A stretch of 15,190 bases of DNA, taken from Geobacter sp. UBA1603. GTDB lineage: Bacteria > Desulfobacterota > Desulfuromonadia > Geobacterales > Pseudopelobacteraceae. The stretch covers positions 13,662 to 28,851 of the forward strand of contig DCNF01000036.1 of NCBI GenBank assembly GCA_002322035.1, given 5' to 3'. A program made the translations under genes and the position numbers. Shown in pieces: positions 13,963 through 15,190 of the stretch (position 1 is its first letter; every line of letters begins with the position of its first letter). The notes beneath the pieces are model-generated. The model did no database searches. It saw only the letters and a list, made by a program, of their open reading frames with translations, and was not told the origin of the DNA.

Positions 13963-15190
13963 TCAGGGGGCAATCGCGTTCAGTTCCACCCGGCTGCGGG
14001 AGCCGTCTTTGGCCGGAGCCTTGAAGACGTCGTCATTTTTTAAGAATATCCGTTCGGCCGGTACAGCCCCTGTGCTGACCAGATGGTTCTTGACCGCTGC
14101 CGCCCGCTCCCGGGCCAGCGTCTGCAGCTCCGCTTCTCCGATGACGGTGTTGGCAATGATCAGTTTACGCATCTCATCAGGGGGGAGCTCCTTGACGATC
14201 CCGAGCACGTTTCGCGGTTTGGGGAAGTTTTCCTTGCGGTACACGGCTGCCAGGTAGAGCGGATAGTCCTGCGGTGTAATCGTGATGGTGTCTGCCTTTT
14301 CGCCCTCCTTGAGTGTCCCTTCGCGCCCCAGTGCCAGATATTTCTCGTTTTTCAGCTTGCGCTCCAAGAGTTCGCGGCGGTAGGCCTCGGTGTCCTTCTC
14401 ACGGTCGACATACCCTTTCAGCTCAACCTTGAGTGCCGGCCGGTCCAGCAGCACCTTTGCCAGCGTAGACAGCTTCTGCTCTTCCGCCTGGGGCAGTGTG
14501 CTGGTGCCGTTGGCAAAGCTGACGGCACTGAAATCTTCCCCGCCGCCGAACATTGAGGAGAGCAGGGCAAAGGGGGATGTGACCGCCTTGACCAGCAGGT
14601 TTTTGACCACCTGCCAGACAACACCCCAGATACTGAATTTCGGGTCATCGGTCCGGCCGTTTACCGGCAGATCCAGGTGAATCTCCCCCTTGCGGTCTTT
14701 CAGGAGCGCCAGGCCCAGTTTGACCGGCAGGCTGGTGGCCTTGTCACTGTCAACTTTTTCACCGAAGGTGAACTGGTCGATAAAGACCTTGTTCTCTGAA
14801 TCGAGCTGTTTTTTGTCGATGCGGTATTTCAGGTCGAGATAGAGCTTCCCTTTTTCCACCGTATAGCCCAGATAGGTGCCGGAATAGGGAGTTACCGGCG
14901 AAAGCTCGATGTCACGGAAGGCGACTTTCAGATCCACAAACAGGTCGTTGCGCAGCGGGTTGATCTGGCCGGTGATCTGCAGCGGCGAGTGATTCTCCAG
15001 GGCACCGCGCAGGTCCACGTCCGCCAGTGTCGACTGTTCTGAACTCAGGCCGCTGACCCGGCCTCCCAGATGGTAAAATGTGGTGGCGAACTGTTGCGGC
15101 AGATGGTGGTCGGTAAATGACAGCGTGCCGTCCTGGATGGTGAGGTTGTCGATCCTGACCGATGGCGGGGCTGTTTCGGCGCGGGGCGGG
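13963..15190 (-). CDS. DUF748-domain (AsmA-like) envelope protein, C-terminal part
   Basis: The frame remains open through the window edge; a GTG at 15018 is an internal valine codon, not a start, since recognisable family sequence continues upstream (V-R-I-D-N-L-T-I-Q-D-G-T-L, then D-H-x-L-P). The visible 408 residues end at TGA 13965-13963. The DUF748 marks are P-L-R-N-D-L-F-V-D-L, S-P-V-T-P-Y-S-G-T-Y-L-G-Y, K-G-K-L-Y-L-D-L-K-Y and V-W-Q-V-V-K-N-L-L. An OmpA-like C-terminal section has L-K-V-E-L-K-G-Y-V-D-R and ends S-R-V-E-L-N. These large periplasm-spanning AsmA-like proteins are thought to act in envelope or lipid transport; that role is family inference. It is the first visible gene of the operon with MATE and mtaB, 9 bases before MATE. 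Confidence 0.88.
   Translation of the reverse strand, partial: PPRAETAPPSVRIDNLTIQDGTLSFTDHHLPQQFATTFYHLGGRVSGLSSEQSTLADVDLRGALENHSPLQITGQINPLRNDLFVDLKVAFRDIELSPVTPYSGTYLGYTVEKGKLYLDLKYRIDKKQLDSENKVFIDQFTFGEKVDSDKATSLPVKLGLALLKDRKGEIHLDLPVNGRTDDPKFSIWGVVWQVVKNLLVKAVTSPFALLSSMFGGGEDFSAVSFANGTSTLPQAEEQKLSTLAKVLLDRPALKVELKGYVDREKDTEAYRRELLERKLKNEKYLALGREGTLKEGEKADTITITPQDYPLYLAAVYRKENFPKPRNVLGIVKELPPDEMRKLIIANTVIGEAELQTLARERAAAVKNHLVSTGAVPAERIFLKNDDVFKAPAKDGSRSRVELNAIAP

Noticed and set aside
15016..15018. GTG as start of the DUF748 gene
   Set aside because: The frame remains open to the window edge and the upstream residues continue the family pattern, so the gene is simply cut by the window.

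Overview
The window looks like a chromosomal segment of a Geobacter-type bacterium (Geobacterales/Desulfuromonadia). The basis is a pilNOPQ run with a three-AMIN-domain PilQ, lipoproteins ending in a CFI-box C-terminal module, and a DUF748 / MATE / MtaB gene set. The assignment rests on recognised family features and gene order only; no database was consulted.

Left part (1-4162, + strand): the distal end of a type IV pilus assembly operon. It holds the end of pilN, complete pilO and pilP (overlapping by 23 bases), and the outer-membrane secretin gene pilQ. PilN and PilO form the inner-membrane alignment pair, PilP is the lipoprotein linking them to PilQ, and PilQ is the outer-membrane pore.

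Middle (4183-10351, + strand): an accessory block directly behind pilQ. Two Uma2-family (DUF820) nuclease-like genes form a tandem duplication with an exact 592-base offset. Most of the coding DNA is nearly identical, but divergence is packed into the first 12 or so codons and one 37-base internal patch. Next come a small lipoprotein and a 1449-residue multidomain lipoprotein. The latter has W-x-D-x-R propeller-like repeats, an Fn3-like module, six putative-Ig (He_PIG) repeats, a choice-of-anchor U-like domain, and a C-terminal CFI-box with hydrophobic tail. Both lipoprotein genes are visibly AT-richer than their surroundings, but base composition returns to the GC-rich local norm exactly at the CFI-box module. 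A hairpin terminator closes the block.

Small TA remnant (10440-11176): an intact HipB-like XRE repressor gene overlaps the start of a hipA gene that keeps only about 37 recognisable residues, so it is an orphan antitoxin. Short inverted repeats precede the repressor gene.

Right part (15190-11027, - strand): a convergent, tightly packed operon of a DUF748/AsmA-like protein (5' end outside the window), a MATE efflux transporter, the tRNA methylthiotransferase MtaB (GTG start overlapping the MATE stop) and a 76-residue tryptophan-rich protein of unknown function. No rRNA, tRNA, CRISPR array or transposase gene was seen. The most interesting observations are the mosaic divergence of the Uma2 pair and the abrupt composition switch at the CFI-box anchoring module of the giant lipoprotein.
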